Assembly (NCBI RefSeq): GCF_018141105.1
Contig: NZ_CP054839.1
Coordinates: 558,001-622,000, forward strand
Direction: 5' to 3'
DNA from: Saccharopolyspora erythraea
GTDB lineage: Bacteria > Actinomycetota > Actinomycetes > Mycobacteriales > Pseudonocardiaceae
DNA: 64,000 bases
Below are positions 52,561-60,111 of the stretch, piece after piece (within the stretch, counting starts at the first letter, position 1; the number at the start of each line of letters is the position of its first letter). The position numbers and the translations under genes were made by a program. The notes beneath the pieces are model-generated. The model was not told the DNA's origin. It did not search any database and worked only from the letters and a program-made list of their open reading frames with translations.

Positions 52561-54222
52561 TCAGCCCACGTCGGGGATGGCGGGTCCCAGCAGGTCGTCG
52601 GCGTCCACGATCCGGTACGCGTAGCCCTGCTCGGCCAGGAACCGCTGCCGGTGCGCGGCGTAGTCGGTGTCGAGGGTGTCGCGGGACACCACGGAGTAGA
52701 AGTGCGCCTGCTTGCGTTCGGCCTTCGGGCGCAGCAGCCGCCCGAGCCGCTGCGCCTCCTCCTGCCGCGAGCCGAAGGTGCCCGACACCTGCACGGCGAC
52801 CGACGCCTCGGGAAGGTCGATCGAGAAGTTGGCGACCTTGGAGACCACCAGCCGGTTGATCTCGCCGCGTCGGAACGCGTCGAAGAGCGCCTCGCGCTCC
52901 TTGTTCTTGGTCGAGCCCTCGACGATCGGGGCTTCCAGCGCCTCGCCCAGCTCGTGGAGCTGCTCCAGGTAGGCGCCGATGACCAGGGCGGGCTCGCCGG
53001 GGTGCTGGTCGAGGATGGCCTTGACGACCGGCGCCTTGGTGCGGGCGGTCGAGCAGACCTTGTAGCGCTCCTCGGCCTCGGAGGTCGCGTACCGCAGCCG
53101 CTCGTCGTCGGTCAGGGTGACCCGCACCTCGACGCACTCGGCGGGGGCGATCCAGCCCTGCGCCTCGATGTCCTTCCACGGCGCGTCGTAGCGCTTCGGG
53201 CCGATCAGCGAGAACACGTCACCCTCGCGGCCGTCCTCGCGCACCAGCGTCGCGGTCAGGCCCAGCCTGCGCCGGGACTGCAGGTCGGCGGTCATCCGGA
53301 AGACCGGCGCGGGCAGCAGGTGCACCTCGTCGTAGACCACCAGACCCCAGTCCCGGGAGTCGAACAGCTCCAGGTGCTTGTACTCGCCCTTGGACTTGCG
53401 GGTGATCACCTGGTAGGTGGCGATGGTGACAGGGCGGATCTCCTTCTTCTCCCCGGAGTACTCGCCGATCTCCTCCTCGGTGAGCGAGGTGCGCTCCACC
53501 AGCTCCCGCTTCCACTGCCTGCCTGCCACGGTGTTGGTGACCAGGATCAGCGTGGTGGCCTCCGCCTCGGCCATCGCGGCGGCGCCGACCAGCGTCTTGC
53601 CCGCGCCGCAGGGCAGCACGACGACGCCGGAGCCCCCGGCCCAGAACGCCTGCACGGCCTGGCGCTGGTAGTCGCGCAGCGCCCAGCCGTCCTCGGCCAG
53701 CGAGATCGGGTGCGCCTCGCCGTCGACGTATCCGGCGAGGTCTTCGGCCGGCCAGCCGATCTTGAGCAGCAGTTGCTTGAGGCGCCCGCGCTCGCTGGGG
53801 TGCACGACGACGGTGTCGTCGTCGATGCGGGCGCCGAGCATCGGCTGGATCTTCTTGTTCCGCAGGACCTCCTCCAGCACGGCCCGGTCCAGCGAGACCA
53901 GCACCAGCCCGTGCGCGGGGTCGTTGGTGAGCTGAAGCCGCCCGAAGCGGCCCATCGTCTCGACGATGTCGACCAGCAGCGGCTGCGGCACCGGGTAGCG
54001 GGAGTGGCGCACCAAGGCGTCGACGACCTGCTCGGCGTCGTGCCCGGCCGCCCGGGCGTTCCACAGCGCGAGCGGCGTGATGCGGTAGGTGTGCACGTGC
54101 TCGGGGGCGCGTTCGAGCTCGGCGAACGGTGCGATCGCGATGCGGGCCTCGTCGGCCTGCGCGTGCTCGACCTCGAGCAGCAGTGTCTTGTCGGACTGGA
54201 CGATCAGGGGGCCGTCGGTCAC
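52561..54222 (-). CDS. XPB/Rad25-type DNA repair helicase
   Basis: A 553-aa superfamily 2 helicase. Motif I is PCGAGKTLVGAAAMA near residue 204, motif II is VVYDEVHLL (DEVH) near 296, motif III is LGLTATLVREDG and motif VI is QEEAQRLGRLLRPK. The N-terminal domain and damage-recognition region match bacterial XPB such as Rv0861c. The start is GTG 54222 (MTDGPLIVQSDK) with GAGGAG eight bases upstream; GTG 54231 lacks a site. The first nine codons and about 120 bases upstream are duplicated 3.7 kb away at 57928-58074. Confidence 0.93.
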   Translation of the reverse strand: MTDGPLIVQSDKTLLLEVEHAQADEARIAIAPFAELERAPEHVHTYRITPLALWNARAAGHDAEQVVDALVRHSRYPVPQPLLVDIVETMGRFGRLQLTNDPAHGLVLVSLDRAVLEEVLRNKKIQPMLGARIDDDTVVVHPSERGRLKQLLLKIGWPAEDLAGYVDGEAHPISLAEDGWALRDYQRQAVQAFWAGGSGVVVLPCGAGKTLVGAAAMAEAEATTLILVTNTVAGRQWKRELVERTSLTEEEIGEYSGEKKEIRPVTIATYQVITRKSKGEYKHLELFDSRDWGLVVYDEVHLLPAPVFRMTADLQSRRRLGLTATLVREDGREGDVFSLIGPKRYDAPWKDIEAQGWIAPAECVEVRVTLTDDERLRYATSEAEERYKVCSTARTKAPVVKAILDQHPGEPALVIGAYLEQLHELGEALEAPIVEGSTKNKEREALFDAFRRGEINRLVVSKVANFSIDLPEASVAVQVSGTFGSRQEEAQRLGRLLRPKAERKQAHFYSVVSRDTLDTDYAAHRQRFLAEQGYAYRIVDADDLLGPAIPDVG

Positions 54223-54342
54223 GGCGCGCACTCCTCGGCGCTCGGGGGTGTCGGTTTTCGCAGGTGATCGGCAGTGCCGGGGTCAACAGCGGGACCGCCG
54301 CCCAGTATTCCACCGTCCGGCTCGGGCCCGGTCGGGGAGCGG
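54197..54342. repeat. Direct repeat, left copy (putative attachment site)
   Basis: A 146-bp copy running from codon 9 of the XPB gene through its start codon and promoter. It begins TGGACGATCAGGGGGCCGTC and ends CCCGGTCGGGGAGCGG. The right copy at 57928-58074 is identical except for one extra G near its 27th base. Immediately inside this copy the recombinase remnant begins. Confidence 0.92.
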
Positions 54343-54344
54343 TG

Positions 54345-54632
54345 GTGAAGGCCACAGGACGGGGTGCAGCGGTCCATGTGCGCTTGTCACGCGACACCGA
54401 CGAGAGTACTTCCACCAACGGCAGCATGACGCCTGCGAGGCCCTCTGTGAGGCACGTGGCTGGTCCGTCGCAGCGGTCGAGGAAGACATCCTCCAAGCTT
54501 CAGCCGATACTCGCGCGGCTCGACGACATCGACGTCATCGATTTCTTCAAGATCGACAGGCTGGTGCGGTCGACGGTTGATTTCGCCGAGATCATGGCTC
54601 GGGCGGAGGCCAAGAACGTCGCGCTCGCGTCG
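54345..54632 (+). pseudogene. Serine recombinase fragment, frameshifted and truncated
   Basis: Three pieces of a resolvase catalytic domain appear in order. From GTG 54345: MKATGRGAAVHVRLSRDTDEST with the nucleophile Ser in RLS. Then from about 54416, in another frame: QRQHDACEALCEARGW followed by SVAAVEEDI. Then, back in the first frame from 54498: LQPILARLDDIDVIDFFKID, RLVRSTVDFAEIMARAE and AKNVALAS. A few codons between the second and third pieces are lost. The recombinase-specific C-terminal domain is missing entirely. GGGGAG at the repeat edge would be its ribosome site. Confidence 0.85.
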
Positions 54633-54673
54633 ACTCGCAGCAGTGGTGCACGATCCGTACAGGTTGTTTCCGG

Positions 54674-54868
54674 TCAGTGCTCGGCATTGATGATCAGCGG
54701 CAGTCCGGCGCGGTGACGTACGTGCTCGGCGAGCTTGTCGAGGGTGTTCGCCAATTCCTCGGACTGCTGGGGGCTGTAGCGATCGCCGGGGATGTCGTGC
54801 GCGGCATCGTCCAAGAGCCACTGCGCCTGGCGTAGTACCACGACCAAGGCGCGATCCTCGGGCGTCAT
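54674..54868 (-). CDS. Small protein of unknown function (64 aa)
   Basis: A 64-aa helical protein (MTPEDRALVVVLRQAQWLLD, SEELANTLDKLAEHVRHRAG). No known domain is recognised. Its ATG overlaps the stop of the upstream 113-aa gene by four bases, so the two are translated together. It belongs to the cargo of the repeat-bounded segment. Its helices could form a small adaptor, but no function can be given. Confidence 0.6.
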   Translation of the reverse strand: MTPEDRALVVVLRQAQWLLDDAAHDIPGDRYSPQQSEELANTLDKLAEHVRHRAGLPLIINAEH

Positions 54869-55206
54869 GCGGCGGTCTCCGTGTGCGAATTGGTAGCCGA
54901 GTGCGCCCGTGCCGTTTTCCTGGCCGTTCGCCTGCCGCCGAGCAGTCGAGTTACGAGGCCCTGTCGGCTGCGGGTGGCGGGTCGATTGGGATTGCGCAGC
55001 ATGCGTATTGCTCGGGCGTATGCGAGGCATCGTGCGCAGGTTGGGCCATCGGGTGAAGTCAGAGAGGTGACGGTGACGACGTAGCCGCAGGACGCCATGT
55101 AGATGCCTTTCCTGCTAGCGATTCCGGCGGCTACAGCTTCGTCGGTTACCAGGTGGGCGAGTCCGTCGACCTGGTCTGTATACGGGGACAGGCGAATCGA
55201 GGTCAT
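54865..55206 (-). CDS. Small zinc-ribbon-like protein (113 aa)
   Basis: A 113-aa protein from ATG 55206. The centre has YMASCGYVVTVTSLTSPDG and PTCARCLAYARAIRMLRNP, with one Cys upstream and a CxxC, which could bind zinc. The C-terminal 40 residues are strongly basic (RQGLVTRLLGGRRTARKTAR). Such short Cys-plus-basic proteins accompany XRE regulators in actinobacterial accessory loci. The frame upstream of ATG 55206 overlaps the TauD gene and is not used. The gene ends in an ATGA overlap with the 64-aa gene. Confidence 0.6.
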   Translation of the reverse strand: MTSIRLSPYTDQVDGLAHLVTDEAVAAGIASRKGIYMASCGYVVTVTSLTSPDGPTCARCLAYARAIRMLRNPNRPATRSRQGLVTRLLGGRRTARKTARAHSATNSHTETAA

Positions 55207-55226
55207 GGTGCGCGTCCTGGACTGGC

Positions 55227-55991
55227 TCAGGTGCGAATATCGAGCGTGAAACCGGCAGGAATTCCTAGGCGTGGCAACGGTTCTAGGTTGACTCGGTACA
55301 TCCGGCGGTGTCCGGTGAAGGCCCGCCGGTCGTGTAGCCATCGACGGTTGTTCAAGATGTAGCCGTGCCCGGTGTCGAGGGTGAATGTCATGGCGTGGCG
55401 GTCGAGCGAGTTGCGGAGCGCGGGCAGCCATCGTGTGACTTCCGGGGCGAACTGAGCGAGTTCGTCCAAGCGAAGCCGAAGTGCAACGAGCGCATCAGCA
55501 GACCGTTCGAACACGGCACCGAGATGTCCGGCGGCCCCGCCGAACAGAGCGGATCGTGGCTGTGAGAGTGCGTGCACAGCTTCGGGTTCAGTCTCGGCAA
55601 GATCGGCGTGAACCGCTTGGCCATCGATCGCGATGCACTCCCCGCCTGTAGCCGCTGGCTGCCTGCACGCCATCAAGAGCAGGCTGGGTGGATTGGGGAC
55701 GCCTGATCGATCCGTATGCGGGTTCAAGGCGTCGGTGCTGAACCCGGCGAATCCCGACCGATGCCCGACCTTGCCGAGGTTGGCGATCGTGGTCACGCCA
55801 TCGGCAGTGCTGTCCCGGTGCTGCGTGATGGTGCCGAGAGATCGCGCGAGGTCGAGCAGACTTGCCTGGTCATGGACACCTTCGATGAGCGCGATTCCAT
55901 CCGCCGCGAGCTTCGTGACGAGTGTCGAATGCCCGTCACTGGTGGTGATGTCGATTCGATGCGTTTCGACCGCTGACGAAGTGGGGAGCAT
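55227..55991 (-). CDS. TauD/TfdA-type Fe(II)/2-oxoglutarate oxygenase
   Basis: A 254-aa oxygenase. The iron ligands are His92 and Asp94 in NPHTDRSG and the distal His220 in NNRRWLHDRRAF, followed by Arg in GHRRMYRVNLEP for 2-oxoglutarate. GYILNNRRWLHDR resembles clavaminate-synthase-like enzymes, which hydroxylate or desaturate small molecules or carrier-bound amino acids. The active site is complete. It is divergent from the NUDIX gene and 20 bases upstream of the small zinc-ribbon-like gene, so the three leftward genes can form one operon. Confidence 0.87.
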   Translation of the reverse strand: MLPTSSAVETHRIDITTSDGHSTLVTKLAADGIALIEGVHDQASLLDLARSLGTITQHRDSTADGVTTIANLGKVGHRSGFAGFSTDALNPHTDRSGVPNPPSLLLMACRQPAATGGECIAIDGQAVHADLAETEPEAVHALSQPRSALFGGAAGHLGAVFERSADALVALRLRLDELAQFAPEVTRWLPALRNSLDRHAMTFTLDTGHGYILNNRRWLHDRRAFTGHRRMYRVNLEPLPRLGIPAGFTLDIRT

Positions 55992-56166
55992 TGCGGTACC
56001 TCCGGAAATCTCGGTCAGGTGCCTTCCAGCTCAGCCCGTCTCGTTGACCGCGTCCACTGACAGATTGTCACCACGTGTCACCTCATCGACGCAGCTAGCT
56101 GCTGTCGGTGCGGTGCTACGTTGCCGATGGACCGTCCGCTACCGATCCAGCTCGGAGGCTGCCCAG
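55992..56166. promoter_or_regulatory. Divergent promoter region of the element cargo
   Basis: This 175-bp gap separates the leftward TauD operon from the rightward NUDIX-XRE operon. It contains TGTCACC twice in direct orientation (56066 and 56076, a ten-base period) and an inverted TGACA at 56058. The XRE regulator encoded in the element is a natural candidate to bind here. Confidence 0.4.
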
Positions 56167-56604
56167 ATGACCACGCCCGGCTACGTGCCGCGCAGCTACT
56201 CGATCTCGATCAAGGGCGTCGTCGTCCGTGACGGGGCGGTGCTGCTGCTGAAGAACGAGCGCGAGGAATGGGAGCTGCCGGGCGGTCGAATCGAGCTGGA
56301 CGAGACCCCGGAGGAGTGCGTAGCCCGCGAGATCACCGAAGAGACGTCGTGGCCGGTGACGACCGGGCCGATTCTCGACTCGTGGATGTACTACATCGAC
56401 GATGCCGAGAAACACGTCTTCATCGTGACCTACGGCTGCTACGCGGACACCGACGCCGAACCGGCTTTGTCTCACGAGCACAAGGAAATCGGCCTGTTCC
56501 CTGAATCCGTGATCGCTGATCTGAACATGCCCGAGGGCTACAAGCGCTCGATCGCTACCTGGTTCGCTCGACTGCGGGCAGCGGAGTCCGAACTCGTGAG
56601 GTGA
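56167..56604 (+). CDS. NUDIX hydrolase
   Basis: A 145-aa hydrolase. The Nudix box spans residues 40-62 (GRIELDETPEECVAREITEE, then TSW). It keeps G, E, REI and EE, but the late Gly of GX5EX7REUXEEXGU is Ser. ISIKGVVVRDGAVLLLKNEREEWELPGG is a normal lead-in. Such enzymes cleave nucleoside diphosphate derivatives. ATG 56167 starts it. The XRE/TPR gene begins six bases after its stop, so they share a transcript. Confidence 0.88.
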   Translation: MTTPGYVPRSYSISIKGVVVRDGAVLLLKNEREEWELPGGRIELDETPEECVAREITEETSWPVTTGPILDSWMYYIDDAEKHVFIVTYGCYADTDAEPALSHEHKEIGLFPESVIADLNMPEGYKRSIATWFARLRAAESELVR

Positions 56605-56610
56605 GCGAGT

Positions 56611-57885
56611 ATGGCCAGTCGCCGATGTGAGGCGTGCGGTGTCGAGCTTGGCCGTTACGCGGTCGAGTCGGTGTGTCCGACATGCCACGCAACCGCGAAC
56701 GCACCGACACCGGTCCTGCCAGCCGCACGGCTTGCACCCGCCGTGTGGATGTGGTCGGCACCTGAAGCGAGCATCGCTCTTGCCACGCGGGACCTCGCGA
56801 CGATCCTGCGCGTCTATCGGCGGTTGAACCGGCTCAGTCAGGAGAAGCTCGCAGCCACCCTCGGGTACGACAAGACATACATCTCGATGATCGAGACCGG
56901 CCGCCGAACGATCAGCGACGTCGCGACCCGCAGGCAGATAACGCGCGCGCTTGGGCTACCCGCGCACGCACTCGGGGTGACCGACGCCGACGATGCCGAC
57001 TTCGCCGCGATGCTCCAGTTCGGCGATTCGACCGTTCGTCTCGCCGAGATCGCCCGCCAGTCCGGGCGTGCGGTCGACGCTGTCAACGAGCTGTGGCCGC
57101 TGGTCGCCCGGCTCGAAGCCCGCGCCGTCGAAGGGCACATCGAACGAGACAGCCTCGCACTACTCGGACAGGCGCGGGTCGCACTCGGCGTCTCGCTCGG
57201 CACTGTGCTGCCCGAGGAGAGACTCACCGCCGCTGCACGTTGGACGGGAAAGGCGCTGATCGTCGCTCAGAGGCTCGGAGACCGCACTTTCCTCGCTCAC
57301 ACACTTCGGATGCACGGCAACGAACTACGCAAGGCCGGACACGTCCCGGCGGCCGTTGCCCGGCTCGAACAGGCCACCGAGCTAGCCGACGACTCGACCG
57401 GGCGAGGAACTGCTCTTGCTCTGCTGTCCCGTGCCGCCGGTGAACTCGGTGACGGTGACCGGTTCGACCAGGCAATTTCGGGCTACCGGGATCTCCTCGA
57501 TCAGCACCCCGGGAGCGGGCTGCTGTTCAATCCGTTCACGTTCCGCGAGATCGAACTACGTGGCCTCGTCGCGACCGGACGCGCCCGCGAAGCGGTCCGG
57601 ATCATCGATACACCCCAAGTGGACGCCATACCGGCCGCGCCGCAGTGGCACATCATCGAACGCGTCACCTCGGGCCGTGTCCTGGTGGAGGCGGGCGACC
57701 GCCAGGGTGCAGCGGAGGCGTTCCGGACTGCCCTGCGCGCTGCCGAGGGGCACCGACTGCCCCACCAGATTCAGCGCGCCATCAGGGCCGCTGAGTCCGG
57801 GAATCTTCACGGCGTCGCGGCCGAGGGCACAGCAGCCCTCCAACGTCTCCGCGATCTCCTCGGACCGCCCGCAATCAGTGCCTGA
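56611..57885 (+). CDS. XRE regulator with N-terminal zinc ribbon and TPR-like repeats
   Basis: A 424-aa protein. Cys6, Cys9, Cys22 and Cys25 form a CxxC-CxxC zinc ribbon. A Cro/CI helix-turn-helix occupies about residues 65-115 (LNRLSQEKLAATLGYDKTYISMIETGRR). The remaining 300 residues are helical repeats of TPR type (WTGKALIVAQRLGDRTFLAHTLRMHGNELRKAG). XRE-TPR proteins in actinobacteria often respond to peptides or control accessory metabolite genes. The zinc ribbon in front is less usual. It probably controls the divergent TauD and NUDIX operons. Confidence 0.85.
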   Translation: MASRRCEACGVELGRYAVESVCPTCHATANAPTPVLPAARLAPAVWMWSAPEASIALATRDLATILRVYRRLNRLSQEKLAATLGYDKTYISMIETGRRTISDVATRRQITRALGLPAHALGVTDADDADFAAMLQFGDSTVRLAEIARQSGRAVDAVNELWPLVARLEARAVEGHIERDSLALLGQARVALGVSLGTVLPEERLTAAARWTGKALIVAQRLGDRTFLAHTLRMHGNELRKAGHVPAAVARLEQATELADDSTGRGTALALLSRAAGELGDGDRFDQAISGYRDLLDQHPGSGLLFNPFTFREIELRGLVATGRAREAVRIIDTPQVDAIPAAPQWHIIERVTSGRVLVEAGDRQGAAEAFRTALRAAEGHRLPHQIQRAIRAAESGNLHGVAAEGTAALQRLRDLLGPPAISA

Positions 57886-57927
57886 TCATCGGGGTGTGCC
57901 GTACTATGTGCTTCGGCCTTGATCGTT

Positions 57928-58074
57928 TGGACGATCAGGGGGCCGTCGGTCACGGGCGCGCACTCCTCGGCGCTCGGGGGTGTCGGTTTTCGCAGGTGAT
58001 CGGCAGTGCCGGGGTCAACAGCGGGACCGCCGCCCAGTATTCCACCGTCCGGCTCGGGCCCGGTCGGGGAGCGG
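57928..58074. repeat. Direct repeat, right copy (putative attachment site)
   Basis: A 147-bp copy of 54197-54342 with one additional G. It carries an orphan XPB start (VTDGPLIVQ on the minus strand) that runs into unrelated codons after residue nine. The repeat ends two bases before the stop of the leftward zinc-finger-like gene. Confidence 0.92.
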
Positions 58075-58075
58075 G

Positions 58076-58333
58076 TCATCGACGGTTCTTCTCACGGGTC
58101 TTCGATGAGCGGATCACGGCTTCGGGCGGAACACCCGCTTCCGCGAGCAGGACGTGGCGGCACTGCTCGCACGACCTGAACGTGATCCAGTCCATCTCCG
58201 AGGGCTGCGCCAGCGGGACAGCACGCCCGCATACCGCCTCGGCGGCCGGTTGGCCTTCCCAGCGCCTGCCTCTGAACGCGTGGCGGAGGCCGCCCTTGTC
58301 GTCGGGCACCGGCTGCCAGTAGTGCCGCTCCAT
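58076..58333 (-). CDS. Small zinc-finger-like protein (85 aa)
   Basis: An 85-aa protein from ATG 58333, preceded by GAGGAGG. MERHYWQPVPDDKGGLRHAF is followed by AVCGRAVP and SCEQCRH. With C, CxxC and H it is a plausible single zinc site, as in small zinc-finger proteins often linked to actinobacterial integrative elements. It has no other recognised domain. It is divergent from the BldC-like gene across a promoter with phased repeats. Confidence 0.65.
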   Translation of the reverse strand: MERHYWQPVPDDKGGLRHAFRGRRWEGQPAAEAVCGRAVPLAQPSEMDWITFRSCEQCRHVLLAEAGVPPEAVIRSSKTREKNRR

Positions 58334-58363
58334 CACGCCACGCCTCCTCAAATCAGACAGTTA

Positions 58364-58408
58364 GGCCAAGCGGGCCAACAATAAGGCCAATCAGGCCCAA
58401 GAGGCCAA
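58364..58408. repeat. Phased GGCCAA repeats in a divergent promoter
   Basis: GGCCAA or GGCCCAA occurs at 58364, 58373, 58385, 58394 and 58403, spaced 9, 12, 9 and 9 bases. This is close to one helical turn and lies between the divergent zinc-finger-like and BldC-like genes. BldC proteins are known to bind direct repeats head to tail. Confidence 0.65.
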
Positions 58409-58448
58409 GCAGGCAGCACAGGACACCGCGCAGCCATACGTTCGTGTC

Positions 58449-58646
58449 ATGGGGAAGCGGCTGCTGTCATCAGGCGAGTTGGCGAGCGAGCTCGGCATCT
58501 CGCGCCGCTCGGTCAGCCGCTACGCCGACGAGGGCCTGATCTCGGTCGCGCTGGTGACGCCCGGCGGTCGGTACAAGTTCGACCTCGACGTCGTGCGCGA
58601 CGAGCTTCGCAAGCTGGCGGAAGAACGCCGGAACGACCGGCCGTAG
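58449..58646 (+). CDS. BldC/excisionase-like MerR-type DNA-binding protein
   Basis: A 65-aa protein that is essentially one winged helix: LLSSGELASELGISRRSVSRYADEGLISVALVTPGGRYKFDLDVV. This matches BldC and excisionase-type HTH_17 proteins. It could regulate the neighbouring gene or act as an excision factor for an element at the nearby attachment repeat. ATG 58449 is used. Confidence 0.83.
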   Translation: MGKRLLSSGELASELGISRRSVSRYADEGLISVALVTPGGRYKFDLDVVRDELRKLAEERRNDRP

Positions 58647-58654
58647 GCCGTGGC

Positions 58655-59164
58655 CTAAAGCCCCTCGATGACCGCGCCGCCGTGCTCGGCGAGGTCTCGG
58701 ATCTGCTCGCCGCCGGTGCCCAGTCCGATCAGGAAACTGCCGTCGCGGGCGGCGATGCTCCGGAGGACGACGCGCTTCGGGGTGGCGCCCTGCCCAACGA
58801 GGACGGAGTCCGGTCGCTCGGTGATCTCCACCTCCGGCCACGGGTACGCGCGCTGCCGCACGACGACACCGCCGTCGAAGCAGTGCAGCCGGGGCCGTGC
58901 GGCGTAAGAGCGCCGTTCCCGCAGGACCGCCCGGACGGCGACGGCCGCCACGAGCGCCACCAGGGCGGCCCCGAGCACGGTTCCGCCTGTGGTCTCCGCG
59001 GCGATGAGCACCCAGACGCCAACCCCGAGCACGATCGTCCACATCATCGGCCGCAGCGTCGAGCCCTGGCTGCCCCTCGCTTCGGAGCCCTCGACCGTCG
59101 TGAGCACATGGCTGCCGAAGCCGTTCTCGGCCGCCAGTTCCGCGACCTCTCCCGGTACCCGCAT
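58655..59164 (-). CDS. Membrane protein with PH-like domain, hypothetical
   Basis: A 169-aa protein. Two adjacent membrane helices lie at about residues 40-80. They are followed by a beta-rich domain (RPRLHCFDGGVVVRQRAYPWPEVEITERPDSVLVG) that looks like a bacterial PH or DUF6585-type fold. The end (LIGLGTGGEQIRDLAEHGGAVIEGL) is helical. Family assignment is tentative. The stop is nine bases from the convergent BldC-like stop. Confidence 0.65.
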   Translation of the reverse strand: MRVPGEVAELAAENGFGSHVLTTVEGSEARGSQGSTLRPMMWTIVLGVGVWVLIAAETTGGTVLGAALVALVAAVAVRAVLRERRSYAARPRLHCFDGGVVVRQRAYPWPEVEITERPDSVLVGQGATPKRVVLRSIAARDGSFLIGLGTGGEQIRDLAEHGGAVIEGL

Positions 59165-59373
59165 CGCGCCCTCCCCGCCCCACCCGCACCCCTGGCCTGA
59201 CCACGGTATCCACGGAAAGTGGAGAAGGGATCACGTTCGGTGGCCGAAGTTTCCGGGTCTGGCCGGAAAGGACTTCCTGCACATTCCGATCTGGTTCGTA
59301 TATGTCGGATCCGACCACATCGGGACGGGCCGCTCGGCTAGGTTGCTCTTCGGTCATCACGTAGGAGGAACAG

Positions 59374-60111
59374 GTGAGCTACCCGCCGCAGCCAGGACAG
59401 TACGGCCCGCAGCAGGGGTGGGGACCGCAGCAGCCCCCGCAGGACGGGTCGCAGGACTTCTGGCGCCAGGTGGCCGGTGGCACCGGCGGGCCGCAGCCGC
59501 CCTACCCGCCGCAGCCGCCGAAGAAGAGCAACACCGGCCTGATCATCGGCCTGGCCGCCGGTGGCGCGGCGCTGGTCCTCGTGGTCGTCGTGATCCTGGT
59601 GTTCGCGCTCAGCGGTGGCAGGGACGACAACCAGGCCGGCGGTGAGACCGGGGGCGGCACCTCGCCGACGACGTCGAAGACCCGGCCCACCACGACCTCC
59701 AGCGAGACCGGCTCGGGCATCGAGGTGGGCGACTGCGTCGCGCTGTCCGGCCAGTCCGGCGGTTCGCTCACCGAGGAACCCTGCGGCAGCGCCGACTCCG
59801 ACTACGAGATCGTCGAGGTCAGGAGCGGTGAGGACAAGAACGGCTGCCCGGACAACTACAGCAACACCTACAGCGGCGACACCTACTGCATGGTCCTCGA
59901 CGTCGAGGTCGGCGACTGCCTGACCGGCTACAGCGAGGACGACTCGATGCTGCCGCTGAAGGAGGAGTGCGCTTCCCCGGCCGCGGTGGACCAGGTGACC
60001 AAGGTCGACACCAACCCGACCGCCGAGCAGGTGTGCAAGCCCGAGGAGGGCTGGTACTCCTTCCAGGACCCGCCGTTCACGGCCTGCTTCGCCGACAAGA
60101 AGCCCGCCTGA
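59374..60111 (+). CDS. Proline-rich membrane-anchored protein with secreted Cys domain (LppU-like)
   Basis: A 245-aa protein. A cytoplasmic Pro/Gln/Gly stretch precedes one membrane helix (about residues 52-76), a Thr/Ser linker and an extracytoplasmic domain from about residue 110. That domain has the pattern VGDCV..PCGSADSDYEIV..YCMVLDVEVGDCL and eight or so cysteines. It resembles LppU/SCO3897-type domains. Function is unknown. GTG 59374 follows AGGAGG. A close paralogue is next. Its last codons are duplicated as an 18-bp direct repeat (60100 and 60119). Confidence 0.75.
   Translation: MSYPPQPGQYGPQQGWGPQQPPQDGSQDFWRQVAGGTGGPQPPYPPQPPKKSNTGLIIGLAAGGAALVLVVVVILVFALSGGRDDNQAGGETGGGTSPTTSKTRPTTTSSETGSGIEVGDCVALSGQSGGSLTEEPCGSADSDYEIVEVRSGEDKNGCPDNYSNTYSGDTYCMVLDVEVGDCLTGYSEDDSMLPLKEECASPAAVDQVTKVDTNPTAEQVCKPEEGWYSFQDPPFTACFADKKPA

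Larger units (their letters stand above)
54343..57927. mobile_element. Degenerate integrated element with TauD/NUDIX/XRE cargo
   Basis: The 3.6-kb segment is bounded by a 146/147-bp direct repeat. Its left end carries a broken serine-recombinase gene adjacent to the repeat, where integrases normally sit. The cargo is two small overlapping genes, a TauD-type oxygenase, a NUDIX hydrolase and a zinc-ribbon XRE/TPR regulator. Repeat, integrase relic and accessory genes together indicate a former site-specific element. Transfer genes are absent. Confidence 0.75.

Noticed and set aside
51726..54267. Long rightward frames antisense to the SUFU and XPB genes
   Set aside because: They mirror well-supported leftward genes and have no family features.
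57807..58079. 90-residue leftward frame starting in the right repeat copy
   Set aside because: It is the orphan XPB start (VTDGPLIVQ) joined to unrelated sequence; it is a by-product of the duplication.
58364..58408. CRISPR-like or replication-origin iterons
   Set aside because: Units are only six to seven bases with no spacers and no Rep gene nearby; a promoter operator is a simpler reading.
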